Shown here: piece after piece, positions 18,494 to 26,279 of the stretch | How positions within the stretch are numbered: the first letter of the stretch is position 1 | How the letters are laid out: every line of letters begins with the position of its first letter | NCBI RefSeq assembly: GCF_034439435.1 | Contig: NZ_JAPCKJ010000001.1 | Span: forward strand, 124,001 to 188,000 | Direction of reading: 5' to 3' | Length of the DNA: 64,000 bases | From: Sarcina sp034439435 | GTDB lineage: Bacteria; Bacillota; Clostridia; Clostridiales; Clostridiaceae | Position numbers and translations under genes: made by a program | The notes under the pieces: generated by a model | The model's input: only the letters and a program-made list of their open reading frames with translations | What the model was told of the DNA's origin: nothing | Databases searched by the model: none

Positions 18494-18535
18494 GAAGAAC
18501 CTCAATAATACATCTCTGTACTATTGAGGTTTTAT
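18494..18535. terminator. Terminator of the MFS transporter gene
   Basis: AACCTCAATAATAC pairs with GTACTATTGAGGTT (one G-U or mismatch), and T-tracts flank it on both strands. It lies about 10 nt from the stop at 18545. Confidence 0.85.
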
Positions 18536-18544
18536 GATAAAAAT

Positions 18545-19936
18545 TTATTTATTTTCAGTCTTCTCTCTTCTTCCAATTAAACTCCAATATAATAAAAATG
18601 CTACTGCAGAAATAACTGCTAATGCTAATAATACATTACTATATTGTATAGCTATTGCATTATTGAAAAGACCAGTAATATTTTTTCCTAAAGATTTAGA
18701 TTCCATAAATACTGCTACATATGTTATACCTATTGAGGCAGCTATGTTTAAACAGAAATTATAAAATCCAATAGCAGTTCCTGTTTTTTCTTTAGGTATT
18801 GTTCTTGTTAATGTATCAATCATAGGTGCATACATTAAAGCAAATGAACATGAAAATAGTATCATTACAAAAACAAATACTAATACTGATGTTTCTATGA
18901 AGAAGGCTCCTAAAACAAGACTAATTGCTATTCCTATTATAGCCATTTGAATACATTGTTTACTTCCAATTTTCTTTGCAACTTTTCCTGATAAAGCTCC
19001 TACAGTAGCTGCTAAAACATATGAAGGAACTAAAAGTAATGAAATTTGATCCAATCTATAGTGATATATAGATTCAACTAAAAATGGGAACATAAATATA
19101 AATGCAAGTTGTACGCTATATATAACAAAAGCTACAAATAATACTGATATAAAGTTTCTGTTTGTAAAAAATTTAATACTGATAAAAGCATTTTTATTTT
19201 TACTTATGTATGTAAGGAATAATACAAGTGCAATTATAAATCCAACTAAGAATATCCATTGGAATTCTGAAACAAAAAGCATTAGTGTTGCTGCAACTGA
19301 TGCAACTAATATAAATCCTATAAAATCAATATTCCCAGCTTTAGCTTTTTCTTTAGGAATATACTTTAAAATAAAAGGTAATATTATTAAAGTTAATAGT
19401 GGAATTAAAAATAACACTTGCCAACTTAAATATGTTGATATATATCCACCTGTAATAGTACCAATTACTTGTGAAATAGCATAACTACTTGTACTAAATC
19501 CTAAATATTTCTTATGTTCACTCTCTTTAAAATATTTTGCTACAAATATTACATATAAGGTTTCTGCACTTCCTAATCCTGCTGATTGAATTATTCTTGA
19601 AATAACTATCATTAAAAATGACTTTTGAAAAATAAAACCTAGCAATGAACCAACACATATTAATAAAATTCCTATTGATAATAGTGTTCTAACACTTATT
19701 GAATCTGATAAAGAAGCATATACAATTGCTCCAATACCAATGACTAATCCAGCTAAAGTTACTTGCCAACTAACAGTACTAGCTGATATATTAAAAGCCT
19801 TAGCTAAATCTGGCGAAATAATTTTAAATGAATTATCAATAACCAACGCAAAAATCATTAAAGACAATACTGCTGGTACCGCTTTTTTAATGTTTACCTC
19901 CTCAACATTATTTGACGTATTAAGTGAAACTTCCAT
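18545..19936 (-). CDS. MFS transporter, DHA2/14-helix drug exporter type
   Basis: 463-aa major facilitator protein. Features are the N-terminal SLMIFALVIDNSFKIISPDLAKAFNIS, the helix 2-3 loop with YASLSDSISVRTLL (a variant of motif A), a motif-C-like SYAISQVIGTITGGYIS, and QVLFLIPLLTLIIL typical of DHA2 transporters. It would export small molecules in exchange for protons. The start is supported by GAGAGGG. It is transcribed divergently from a GntR/UTRA regulator across a 400-bp region full of shared motifs, so that regulator very likely controls it. Substrate is unknown. Confidence 0.88.
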   Translation of the reverse strand: MEVSLNTSNNVEEVNIKKAVPAVLSLMIFALVIDNSFKIISPDLAKAFNISASTVSWQVTLAGLVIGIGAIVYASLSDSISVRTLLSIGILLICVGSLLGFIFQKSFLMIVISRIIQSAGLGSAETLYVIFVAKYFKESEHKKYLGFSTSSYAISQVIGTITGGYISTYLSWQVLFLIPLLTLIILPFILKYIPKEKAKAGNIDFIGFILVASVAATLMLFVSEFQWIFLVGFIIALVLFLTYISKNKNAFISIKFFTNRNFISVLFVAFVIYSVQLAFIFMFPFLVESIYHYRLDQISLLLVPSYVLAATVGALSGKVAKKIGSKQCIQMAIIGIAISLVLGAFFIETSVLVFVFVMILFSCSFALMYAPMIDTLTRTIPKEKTGTAIGFYNFCLNIAASIGITYVAVFMESKSLGKNITGLFNNAIAIQYSNVLLALAVISAVAFLLYWSLIGRREKTENK

Positions 19937-20343
19937 TTTGTATCCCTCTCTTTTTCCTTTTCATTTGTGTTTCTGAACAATCGTTTACAAATTAATTTGT
20001 TTAAGCTTGTCTATTTTTCTTTAACTTCATCCTTTCCCAATAATCGTTTACAGATTAAACAAAGAAAATCTTGTTTAATCTCAAATAGAACTTGTCTAAT
20101 TTTTATTAATATTTTAGACAAGTTAATACTAACACATATTGATTTCGATTTCAACACTCTTTTAAATCCTTATTTTAACATAGTTACAATGCTTTACACT
20201 GGAAAATATATTTTTTCTAGAATCAACTTGTCTAAAATACTTATATTCACCCTTATATTATCTTTGCTTTATTCAAAGAAATGTGAATATATGATATACT
20301 ATTTTTATTAAGTATAAATTTTTATAATAAGTAAGGTGTTAAA
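19937..20343. promoter_or_regulatory. Divergent control region of MFS and gntR genes with repeated CTTGTCTA motifs
   Basis: The octamer CTTGTCTA occurs at 20006-20013, 20091-20098 and 20227-20234, and inverted at 20115-20122. The last pair belongs to an inverted repeat whose arms TATTTTAGACAAGTT and AACTTGTCTAAAATA are exact. A second motif, AATCGTTTACA followed by A/G-ATTAA, occurs near 19978 and 20042. These are candidate operators for the GntR protein encoded to the right. Confidence 0.55.
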
Positions 20344-21093
20344 ATGAAAATCACTCCAAAAGATATTAAAAATTCAAAAAAATTACTATATACATTTGTA
20401 TATGATGAATTATATAAGATGATTATTGGTGGTAAATTCCCTTTAAATTCAAAATTACCATCAGAACCTCAACTAGCAAAAATGTTTGGAGTTAGTCGTA
20501 TGACTTTACGTCAAGCACTGGCATTATTACAGGATGATGGTCTAGTAAAAAACATACATGGTAAAGGGAATTTTATAACTTCTCCTGAAAAATGTACTCA
20601 ACAAGATTTTTTAGAGTTAATAGGTAACCCCATATATAAATGTCATAACGAAAAAATTGACGATGTTGAATTGATATTTCGTTTAGAACTTGAAAGTGAT
20701 TATACAAGACAAGTCTTAGAAAAAGAATCTCCAGCGGTTGTTGCTTGCGAGCGTTATTATAAAGGTAATAACAAAGTTTTAGCTTATGCATTTACCTTTG
20801 TATCTGTTGAAACAATAAAAGAAATGAATATAGATTTAAATGATGAAGCTCAATTATTAGATTTCCTTGAAAATAAGTCTTATGAAGTAGCAGAAAGTTC
20901 TATTCTAGAAATAAAACATTCATCCGCTGGTAATCCACCAAATCAAAAATATAAACTTATTGGTGGAGACCAATGTGATCTAATTTTAGAAACATTATAT
21001 CCTAATGATTATTCTCCACCAATATTATTCAACAAATACTATATTCCTTCTCAATACAGTACTTTTAGAATAAAGGCAAAGAAGAAAGAATAA
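20344..21093 (+). CDS. GntR family regulator, HutC/UTRA subgroup
   Basis: 249 aa. The N-terminal winged helix is at about residues 10-80, with YDELYKMIIGGKFPLNSKLPSEPQLAKMFGVSRMTLRQAL and LVKNIHGKGNFI. The C-terminal UTRA effector domain spans about 95-245. HutC-type regulators usually repress transporter or catabolic genes and are released by a small-molecule ligand. AAGGTG gives the ribosome site. It is divergent from the MFS exporter, and CTTGTCTA motifs flank it on both sides, so autoregulation and MFS control are likely. The ligand is unknown. Confidence 0.92.
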   Translation: MKITPKDIKNSKKLLYTFVYDELYKMIIGGKFPLNSKLPSEPQLAKMFGVSRMTLRQALALLQDDGLVKNIHGKGNFITSPEKCTQQDFLELIGNPIYKCHNEKIDDVELIFRLELESDYTRQVLEKESPAVVACERYYKGNNKVLAYAFTFVSVETIKEMNIDLNDEAQLLDFLENKSYEVAESSILEIKHSSAGNPPNQKYKLIGGDQCDLILETLYPNDYSPPILFNKYYIPSQYSTFRIKAKKKE

Positions 21094-21131
21094 TTTACAC
21101 TATTAAAAATGTATTGTATAAACTAAGATAT

Positions 21132-21172
21132 AAAAAAGATGATTTCAGAAATTTACTGAAATCATCTTTTTT
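21132..21172. terminator. Terminator of gntR gene
   Basis: Near-perfect 16-bp stem AAAAGATGATTTCAG/CTGAAATCATCTTTT followed by T-run. It lies about 40 nt past the stop. Two more CTTGTCTA octamers follow at 21186-21193 and 21220-21227. Confidence 0.92.
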
Positions 21173-21264
21173 TGTAGATTTATACCTTGTCTATTACGAT
21201 AGTTTATGTAATTATTAAGCTTGTCTACAACTATCATGTTTTATTCCCTTACTTTTTCATTTAA

Positions 21265-21909
21265 TTAAGAATAAATTTTTATATTTTCTTCATATTTAAT
21301 TATAGATCCACTGTAAACTTTTTTACACTCTGAAATATTGGATATAATATCTATTAAAATTAATTTATATTCAATATCATAACAATATAAATATAACCCT
21401 TCATTTTTTAAAACATAAGAAATTGGAAAAACCTCAAATATTGATCCATTAATATCTAATACTATAAAGTTTTTATTATCTAAAGCTTTATTAATAATCT
21501 CATATCTACTATCTTTAATTTCAAAATTCTCTTTTTTTAAATCTATTATAAATCTATTCTTTACTTCATCTAATACTTCAGTACACTTTTTATTATTAAC
21601 AAGTTTAAATTTTTCAATAAGATCTGCTTTCTTTAAATTTTGTATTATATTTTCAGAAATATATAATGATAATATTAAATTTTTATAATCACTTTCTGTA
21701 AGAATATACTTAGCTATTATATAATTTTCGTCTAATTTTATTCCTCCATTTACTCCTCTATATGTAATTATAGGAATACCTAAAATAGATAGCTTGTCTA
21801 AATCCCTTTGTATAGTCTTAGGTGATACTTCAAACATTGTTGCTAATTCTTTTATTGTAACTTTAGAATTACTTTTTAATAAGAAAAATAATATTTCTAA
21901 TATCCTCAT
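21265..21909 (-). CDS. DeoR/YafY-type HTH transcriptional regulator
   Basis: 214 aa. The N-terminal HTH_11 domain is at residues 1-60, with KVTIKELATMFEVSPKTIQRDLDKLSILGIPI. A Y-R-G-x-N-G-G-I-K-L segment follows, as in YafY/WYL regulators. The C-terminal region (about 140-205) is short and only weakly WYL-like, so it may be a reduced version. The ribosome site GAGGT is good. An inverted repeat lies just upstream, probably its own operator. The M20 amidohydrolase gene lies 170 bp further upstream on the same strand. Target genes are unknown. Confidence 0.8.
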   Translation of the reverse strand: MRILEILFFLLKSNSKVTIKELATMFEVSPKTIQRDLDKLSILGIPIITYRGVNGGIKLDENYIIAKYILTESDYKNLILSLYISENIIQNLKKADLIEKFKLVNNKKCTEVLDEVKNRFIIDLKKENFEIKDSRYEIINKALDNKNFIVLDINGSIFEVFPISYVLKNEGLYLYCYDIEYKLILIDIISNISECKKVYSGSIIKYEENIKIYS

Positions 21910-21960
21910 TTGTATATTACCTCACTATAAATTATTATCTAGTTAATTTCTTTTAAATCA

Positions 21961-22006
21961 ATTAACCAATGTACAAATAATTATATTAATGTGCACATTG
22001 GTTAAT
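21961..22006. promoter_or_regulatory. Inverted repeat upstream of the DeoR-type regulator, probable operator
   Basis: Arms 21961-21975 (ATTAACCAATGTACA) and 21992-22006 are reverse complements with one mismatch over 15 bp and a 16-nt spacer. The position 52 nt before the regulator start suits autoregulation. Confidence 0.5.
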
Positions 22007-22077
22007 CTTAAAACAAAACTTTATAACTATTTTTATTATAGTTTATTTATCTTATATTTTATCTATTGAAAAGATTA

Positions 22078-23265
22078 TTACTTATTATTTTTTAACCACA
22101 TAATTGCGCTATATGCATAAATAGCTGCACCAGTAACTAATATATCTTCATTAAATGTAACTTTATCATTATGCATTGGTAACCCATATAATTCATTTTC
22201 TTCTTTTGTACCTGCCCCTAGCATAAAGTAAGCACTAGGTACTTTATATGAATAAGATGCAAAATCTTCTGATCCCATTCCACCACCTTCAAAAGAAATA
22301 ATAGAGTTTTCACCAACTATATCTTTTATGTAGCTCCCAAGTTCAGTAGCTAGAGTTGTATTATTTTCTAAAGGTGGCACTGATGATAATTCAATCAATT
22401 TAGCTTCACCTCTAAACATTTTTGCCGTTGATATTACTATATCATTCATTCTATCAAAAATAAATTTACTTAATTCTTTATTTAAACTTCTTATCGTACC
22501 TTCCATGATCACTTCTTCAGGTATTATATTTGGTGCATCTCCACCAGCAAACTTTCCAATTGTTAATACTGCTGGTTCAGTAGCAGATGTCTCCCTAGCT
22601 AAAATTTCTTGTAAAGATATGTATATATGTGCAGCTATGTTTATAGGATCTACTCCTGTTTCTGGCATTGCTCCATGGCATCCTTTTCCTTTTACAACTA
22701 TTCTAAACCTATTGCATCCAGCTATACTAGGTCCTCCTAGACCATATAACACTACATTTGAAGGTGTTCCTGAGTGAACATGCATGGCCATTGCCACATT
22801 AACCTTAGGATTTTCAAGTACTCCCGCTTTTATCATTTTTTTAGCCCCAGTGAATCCTTCCTCATCTGGTTGAAATACTAATTTAATACTACCTTCAATT
22901 TTATCCTGATTTTCTTTAAGCAATTTAGCAGCTCCTAAAAGCATAGTAGTATGCATATCATGTCCACAAGAATGCATACAACCGTTAACTGATTTAAAAT
23001 CACATTCAGTAGATTCTTTCATAGGTAATGCATCCATGTCTGCTCTTAATAAAAATGTTTTCCCAGGATTATTTCCTTCTATAGTTGCCACTATTCCGCT
23101 TTCACAAATTTCTTTTGGTTCATACCCGAACTCTTTTAATTTATTAATTACATAAGCTTTAGTTTTAGGCAATTCTGAACCGACCTCTGGATTTCTATGT
23201 ATTGTTCTTCTATACTCTATTAAGTCTTCTTTTATTTGTTCAGCTTGTTTTAAAAAACTATTCAT
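22078..23265 (-). CDS. M20D family amidohydrolase (N-acyl-amino-acid / peptide deacylase type)
   Basis: 395-aa zinc or manganese metallohydrolase that removes acyl groups from amino acids or small peptides. The metal cluster is visible: Cys100 and His102 in MHSCGHDMH, the general base Glu135 and Glu136 in QPDEEGFTGA, and a His in MAMHVHSG. The lid dimerisation domain covers about residues 180-300. Cys in place of one His ligand is the M20D hallmark (hippurate hydrolase, AbgA/IAA-amidohydrolase). A strong AAGGAGTG ribosome site precedes ATG. It is cytosolic and monocistronic. The exact substrate cannot be told. Confidence 0.9.
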   Translation of the reverse strand: MNSFLKQAEQIKEDLIEYRRTIHRNPEVGSELPKTKAYVINKLKEFGYEPKEICESGIVATIEGNNPGKTFLLRADMDALPMKESTECDFKSVNGCMHSCGHDMHTTMLLGAAKLLKENQDKIEGSIKLVFQPDEEGFTGAKKMIKAGVLENPKVNVAMAMHVHSGTPSNVVLYGLGGPSIAGCNRFRIVVKGKGCHGAMPETGVDPINIAAHIYISLQEILARETSATEPAVLTIGKFAGGDAPNIIPEEVIMEGTIRSLNKELSKFIFDRMNDIVISTAKMFRGEAKLIELSSVPPLENNTTLATELGSYIKDIVGENSIISFEGGGMGSEDFASYSYKVPSAYFMLGAGTKEENELYGLPMHNDKVTFNEDILVTGAAIYAYSAIMWLKNNK

Positions 23266-23555
23266 TTCTACACTCCTTCCTTAACTTAATTATTGATTTA
23301 TAAATACATAAAACAATAATATTATGTATTCATTTCATATATTAAACTCTAAACTAGTCATATATAGTCTTATTTTATATTTATGAACCTTAATTTTTTT
23401 TACAACAATTATATTTTATCCTCAATATATTCATATATTCTATATACACTTCTTTATGATCTACAAATATATAGACTTAACTATTTATGTTTTTAATAAA
23501 CTATCCTTTTATCATTTTTAAATTTTTAACTTAATTACCTACTTACAAAACAAAA

Positions 23556-23583
23556 AAATTCACAATAAGATTATTGTGAATTT
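23556..23583 (-). terminator. Terminator downstream of the FUSC gene
   Basis: AAATTCACAATAA/TTATTGTGAATTT perfect 13-bp stem with a 2-nt loop centre, then a T-run on the minus strand. Confidence 0.88.
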
Positions 23584-23599
23584 TAGACTTCATATATTT

Positions 23600-23650
23600 T
23601 TATTTTTTTATCTTTCCTATTTGACTCATTACCATCTCATAATAATATAC
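23600..23650 (-). pseudogene. 3'-end relic of an ABC transporter gene
   Basis: Minus strand 23614-23650 reads YYYEMVMSQIG. It differs at only a few bases from the last codons of the ABC subunit at 26280-26316 (YYYEMVISQMGN). It lies between the FUSC stop and its terminator, with no gene attached. This suggests an ABC gene was once here and was deleted, or that the MarR-FUSC unit was inserted beside a duplicated end. Confidence 0.5.
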
Positions 23651-23719
23651 ATTCAAATTAAAAACACAGTATAATTTTCTTTAATAAGAGCACTATATTT
23701 TACATAAACTTATATTCTT

Positions 23720-25618
23720 CTAGTAGCCACTTTTTATAGTCAGTGCTTCTTGAACTGCATTAAATTCTTCACAAATTTGAGATATTTCTTCTATATTAGA
23801 AACTTTTTTAGGTTTTATATCTATTCTCTGTTCAATAGATATTGCTATTTTCTCTAATACAAGTAACATTTGTGATAATTCCTCATCAGCTAGGCTTAAA
23901 TATCCCTTGGTTGTGCAATATTGGTCAAGTAAGTAACTAATATGCTCTAATGAAAAAAATACAGGCCACATCATTTCAAGCATTTCCTCATTACGAGGTA
24001 TCTCACCTAATGCGGTATTATATGCAACCTTAAGATTCATAAGGTCTAATCCCATTTTTTCTTTCATATCTTTTGTCATATCATTCTTACTTTCTTTATT
24101 ATTAGTTGATAAAAGAACTAGTAATTTCTTCTGACTATCTATTAATTTTACTATTAAATCTGGTAATCTACTAGAAGCTGAACGACGTCCAATAATATAA
24201 GTACCAATTAATCCAATAGCAGATCCAACTAATATATCCGTAATACGTGCTGTTGCAAAATAAGTAACATTATGTATTTGAGTTGATGCTTCTGCTATAA
24301 GTAAAGCATTTGGCGTGACAAACATTACTGCTATGCCATAATTTTTCACAATAAAAAGCTCTATTAGTGCTGTTAAAAGCATATTAATTATAGCTATCAT
24401 AAAGCCTTCTGGTTGAATTTTCAAAATAATAATAGCTATGATTAATCCAATAATCGTACCAAAGGATCTCTGGATAGATTTATGAAAGGTTGATATAACA
24501 GTTGAACCTGACATGACGGCAGCACAGGATAGAGGTATCCAGTAAGGTCTTGAAAATGGTAAGCTAAATGCTATTATGCCTGATATGGAAAGAACAGCTC
24601 CATATCTAACTGCATTAATAAATACTATTGAATCCTTATTGCAAGCTCTCGTAAATTTCCTAATTATTGAAGTTTTTGAAATCTTAATACCTCTTCCAAT
24701 GTATGTTAATGGTAGATTAATAATAGCTTCAGTATCATAGATTATTTGTAAAAATTTATCATAATCCTTATCTAAATTCTTATAAGGAACTATTTTAACT
24801 TTTTCTTCATCCTTAAAATCAATTGCCATAGATAATTTTCTTATCATATCACTAAATTCTTTTGGTAATTTCTTATTTTTATTGACATGTAACTCAAGCA
24901 TTTCTAAAAATAATTTATTTGCCTCTTCATTTAAAAGAGATAATCGATTAAATAAGAATGAATTCTTCCATGGAATATATCCTGTTAAAAGAATTTCTTC
25001 TGCTTCCTTTAAAGCATTTACAGTTCTATTTCGCATATCATTAATATTTTCACTACCAATAGCTTCGCTAAAATCTGCTAAGGTTAAATAAAGTTTTTTA
25101 ATCACTTTTATTTCAGGACCATGTGGATTTAAAAAATATCCTTTCATACTCATTAACCATGAAAAAAGCCCACCCATAAGTACTACAGAAAATCGTATAA
25201 AGACTTCTGATTGATTAATAGGCATTCCTGTTGATACTAAAAAACTTAATACAAAAAACATTGCAGAAGGACCTTGTATTTTAAGAACACCAAATATAAA
25301 AATTGCAATTCCTCCAATAAAACCTACCATTAAGATAATAAGTATTGGATATGGTGCTAATAAAGTTCCTAATGCAACTGACAAGCTAATACCAAGAGCA
25401 CAAAAAAATATTTTTTTTGCACGCCGAGCATATGGTTCATTTATAACGTATAAATATGAAAAACTTCCTATTCCAGCCAATAACCCTAAGTGAATTTGAT
25501 TTATCAAAACACCTATAATTACTGGAAATCCTGCACATATTCCAGCATTTATTGCTCTTTGCCAAGGAAAAGGAGTTTTATTAATTTTAAACAATTGTTT
25601 TATTATAGTTTTATCCAT
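23720..25618 (-). CDS. FUSC family membrane protein (aromatic acid exporter / YccS-like)
   Basis: 632 aa with two halves. Each half has a bundle of about six membrane helices followed by a cytoplasmic helical segment. The C-terminal bundle has PYWIPLSCAAVMSGSTVISTFHKSIQRSFGTIIG, the FUSC signature region also found in fusaric-acid and aromatic-acid efflux proteins. I start it at the ATG at 25618, five bases after AAAGGAG. The in-frame GTG at 25624 sits directly on that box. It is 47 bp downstream of a MarR regulator gene and probably co-transcribed, so the regulator's ligand is probably its substrate. Confidence 0.85.
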   Translation of the reverse strand: MDKTIIKQLFKINKTPFPWQRAINAGICAGFPVIIGVLINQIHLGLLAGIGSFSYLYVINEPYARRAKKIFFCALGISLSVALGTLLAPYPILIILMVGFIGGIAIFIFGVLKIQGPSAMFFVLSFLVSTGMPINQSEVFIRFSVVLMGGLFSWLMSMKGYFLNPHGPEIKVIKKLYLTLADFSEAIGSENINDMRNRTVNALKEAEEILLTGYIPWKNSFLFNRLSLLNEEANKLFLEMLELHVNKNKKLPKEFSDMIRKLSMAIDFKDEEKVKIVPYKNLDKDYDKFLQIIYDTEAIINLPLTYIGRGIKISKTSIIRKFTRACNKDSIVFINAVRYGAVLSISGIIAFSLPFSRPYWIPLSCAAVMSGSTVISTFHKSIQRSFGTIIGLIIAIIILKIQPEGFMIAIINMLLTALIELFIVKNYGIAVMFVTPNALLIAEASTQIHNVTYFATARITDILVGSAIGLIGTYIIGRRSASSRLPDLIVKLIDSQKKLLVLLSTNNKESKNDMTKDMKEKMGLDLMNLKVAYNTALGEIPRNEEMLEMMWPVFFSLEHISYLLDQYCTTKGYLSLADEELSQMLLVLEKIAISIEQRIDIKPKKVSNIEEISQICEEFNAVQEALTIKSGY

Positions 25619-25665
25619 GTACACTCCTTTTTTATTAATTTATAATTTCTATTAAATTCATATTA

Positions 25666-26073
25666 TTAATCTAAGTTATTCATCATTTTCTCTAAAACAC
25701 TATTAAAAGTCTCTAGTTCTTCTTTATCAATATTATTTATAGCCTCTATTTCTATATTCTTAGCTTCTTCATTCCATTTAGGAAACATTTCATAAGCTTT
25801 TTCTGTTAACTTTATAATTCTTTCACGCTTATCCTTTCCTTCATTTCGGATTACTAATCCCATTTCCTCCATTCTAGTTAATGTCCTAGTAATTGTTGGA
25901 GCCTCTACCCCAAGATATTGACACAGTTCAATTTGGGTACACTGATTTTTTTCATGTAAGTATAATATAATACCCCACTGTGATGAATATAGACCAAGAG
26001 GAGCAATCTTTTCATTTAGTTTCTTTGTAAAATTTCTAGCTAACTGATTTACTTTATGTCCGTACAAATCCAT
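25666..26073 (-). CDS. MarR family transcriptional regulator
   Basis: 135 aa winged-helix dimeric repressor. It has the MarR helices LYSSQWGIILYLHEKNQCTQIELCQYLGVEAPTITRTLTRMEEMGLVIRNEGKDKRERIIKLT, including the wing Asp-Lys-Arg-x-R. The start was set at ATG 26073, seven bases after GGTGG. The 26091 alternative lacks a ribosome site. It is first gene of an operon with the FUSC exporter. Two tandem perfect palindromes directly upstream are the likely operator, giving autoregulation that phenolic or aromatic compounds would relieve. Confidence 0.92.
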   Translation of the reverse strand: MDLYGHKVNQLARNFTKKLNEKIAPLGLYSSQWGIILYLHEKNQCTQIELCQYLGVEAPTITRTLTRMEEMGLVIRNEGKDKRERIIKLTEKAYEMFPKWNEEAKNIEIEAINNIDKEELETFNSVLEKMMNNLD

Positions 26074-26094
26074 TTTTATTCCACCTTTCATTTA

Positions 26095-26123
26095 ATTACC
26101 TAGGTAATAATTACCTAGGTAAT
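26095..26123. promoter_or_regulatory. Tandem palindromic MarR operator
   Basis: ATTACCTAGGTAAT, a perfect 14-bp palindrome, occurs twice (26095-26108 and 26110-26123), one base apart, 22 nt ahead of the MarR start. The two copies together are also symmetric about 26109. This is typical of a site bound by two MarR dimers. Confidence 0.8.
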
Positions 26124-26205
26124 TATATCACCTAAATTTATAATAATCAAATTCTAGCCCTATGAATCTCTATATTGCTTATAATATGCCTATAAATCTT
26201 TATAA

Positions 26206-26252
26206 ATAAAAAAAACACATGAATGTATCTTAGATTAAGATATATTCATGCA
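26206..26252 (-). terminator. Terminator of the ABC exporter operon
   Basis: Stem CATGAATGTATCTTA pairing with AGATATATTCATG, with a run of A on the plus strand giving T on the minus strand. It lies about 30-70 nt after the ABC stop. It resembles the hairpin at 16864. Confidence 0.7.
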
Positions 26253-26279
26253 TTTATAATTTATCTTTTCATGATTCAT

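Larger units (their letters stand above)
23266..23719. other. Intergenic region with a terminator and an ABC-gene relic
   Basis: AT-rich gap of about 450 bp containing the hairpin at 23556-23583. It also holds a short stretch at 23614-23650 that matches the last codons of the ABC transporter gene at 26280. Confidence 0.6.
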
